Source: BOG-1155 sp963717985 (GTDB lineage Bacteria > Desulfobacterota > Syntrophorhabdia > Syntrophorhabdales > WCHB1-27). From it: a stretch of 64,000 nucleotides of DNA. The notes beneath the pieces are model-generated. The model searched no databases, was not told the origin of the DNA, and saw only the letters and a program-made list of their open reading frames with translations. Below are positions 63,914-64,000 of this stretch, one piece after another. Positions within the stretch are counted from its first letter, which is position 1. Each line of letters begins with the position of its first letter. The DNA is taken from assembly GCA_963717985.1 (NCBI GenBank), contig CAVQYC010000004.1, forward strand, positions 558,001-622,000, given 5' to 3'. Position numbers and translations under genes: made by a program.

Positions 63914-64000
63914 TCAACGTTCGTTTTTTGGTTTTCCTTTCATGAAACTCTCTGTCTCGCCGATGTCTGCAAGTTCGGACCAATCCTGTCCTTTATCGCA
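63914..64000 (-). CDS. C-terminal end of an upstream gene (partial)
   Basis: On the minus strand the last 28 codons before a TGA at 63914-63916 read CDKGQDWSELADIGETESFM and then KGKPKNER. The frame is open to the window edge and ends 11 bases before the YtkA-like start, whose GGAGG site lies in the gap. It is probably the first known gene of the metal-efflux operon. Too short to identify. Confidence 0.45.
   Translation of the reverse strand, partial: CDKGQDWSELADIGETESFMKGKPKNER

Overview
The window looks like chromosomal DNA of a GC-rich Gram-negative anaerobe of the deltaproteobacterial/Desulfobacterota type, perhaps related to Syntrophorhabdus. That placement is inference from gene content, not from a marker gene. 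LolA, a TolC-type outer-membrane protein and a CusCBA pump imply an outer membrane. Separate glyQ and glyS, pyruvate phosphate dikinase, PEP-CTERM surface proteins, GEMM-type leaders, large PAS-rich hybrid kinases and CFI-box proteins fit that group.

Layout. 1-8.5 kb is a co-directional housekeeping block: the tail of ftsK, lolA, recO, glyQ, glyS, ppdK, queH and a DUF2905 gene, mostly overlapping or closely spaced. 8.7-18 kb is accessory: an orphan membrane protein, a BrnT-type toxin with an HTH antitoxin, a flavodoxin-fold oxidoreductase, a YkgJ-like protein and several small repeats. It also holds two insertion sequences with clean target duplications: an IS1182-type element (ACATTA duplication) and an IS21-type element (ACTTGCT duplication) that splits an HDOD gene exactly in frame. 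18-25.4 kb carries small secreted proteins, a membrane protein and an eight-PAS hybrid histidine kinase. 25.5-36.7 kb has a PEP-CTERM protein, then a LuxR regulator with a branched-chain (Liv) ABC transporter, facing an operon of sdhA, sdhB and an aldehyde dehydrogenase without a membrane anchor gene. 36.9-57.2 kb is rich in exported proteins: an S53 peptidase, two paralogous exported proteins with different C-terminal modules, a GH108-like lysozyme, a PilZ protein, a PEP-CTERM protein behind a candidate cyclic-di-GMP riboswitch, and a 1073-residue Asn-Gly-Thr repeat protein behind a second riboswitch-like leader. Among them lie an acyl-ACP synthetase/acyltransferase, an endonuclease Q homologue, dtd and an EF-G-like GTPase. 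57.5-64 kb is a copper/silver-type RND efflux operon on the minus strand.

How it fits together. The most interesting theme is a probable cyclic-di-GMP-linked cell-surface programme spread over 25-57 kb: riboswitch-like leaders, a PilZ receptor, three PEP-CTERM substrates, one CFI-box substrate and a secreted peptidase. No exosortase gene lies in the window.

Caution. ftsK, recO, glyS, livG and cusA are interrupted by at least 14 frame changes. All are in the direction of one extra base, and several of the genes are essential. I read these as sequence errors, not pseudogenes, and give full-length coordinates across them.
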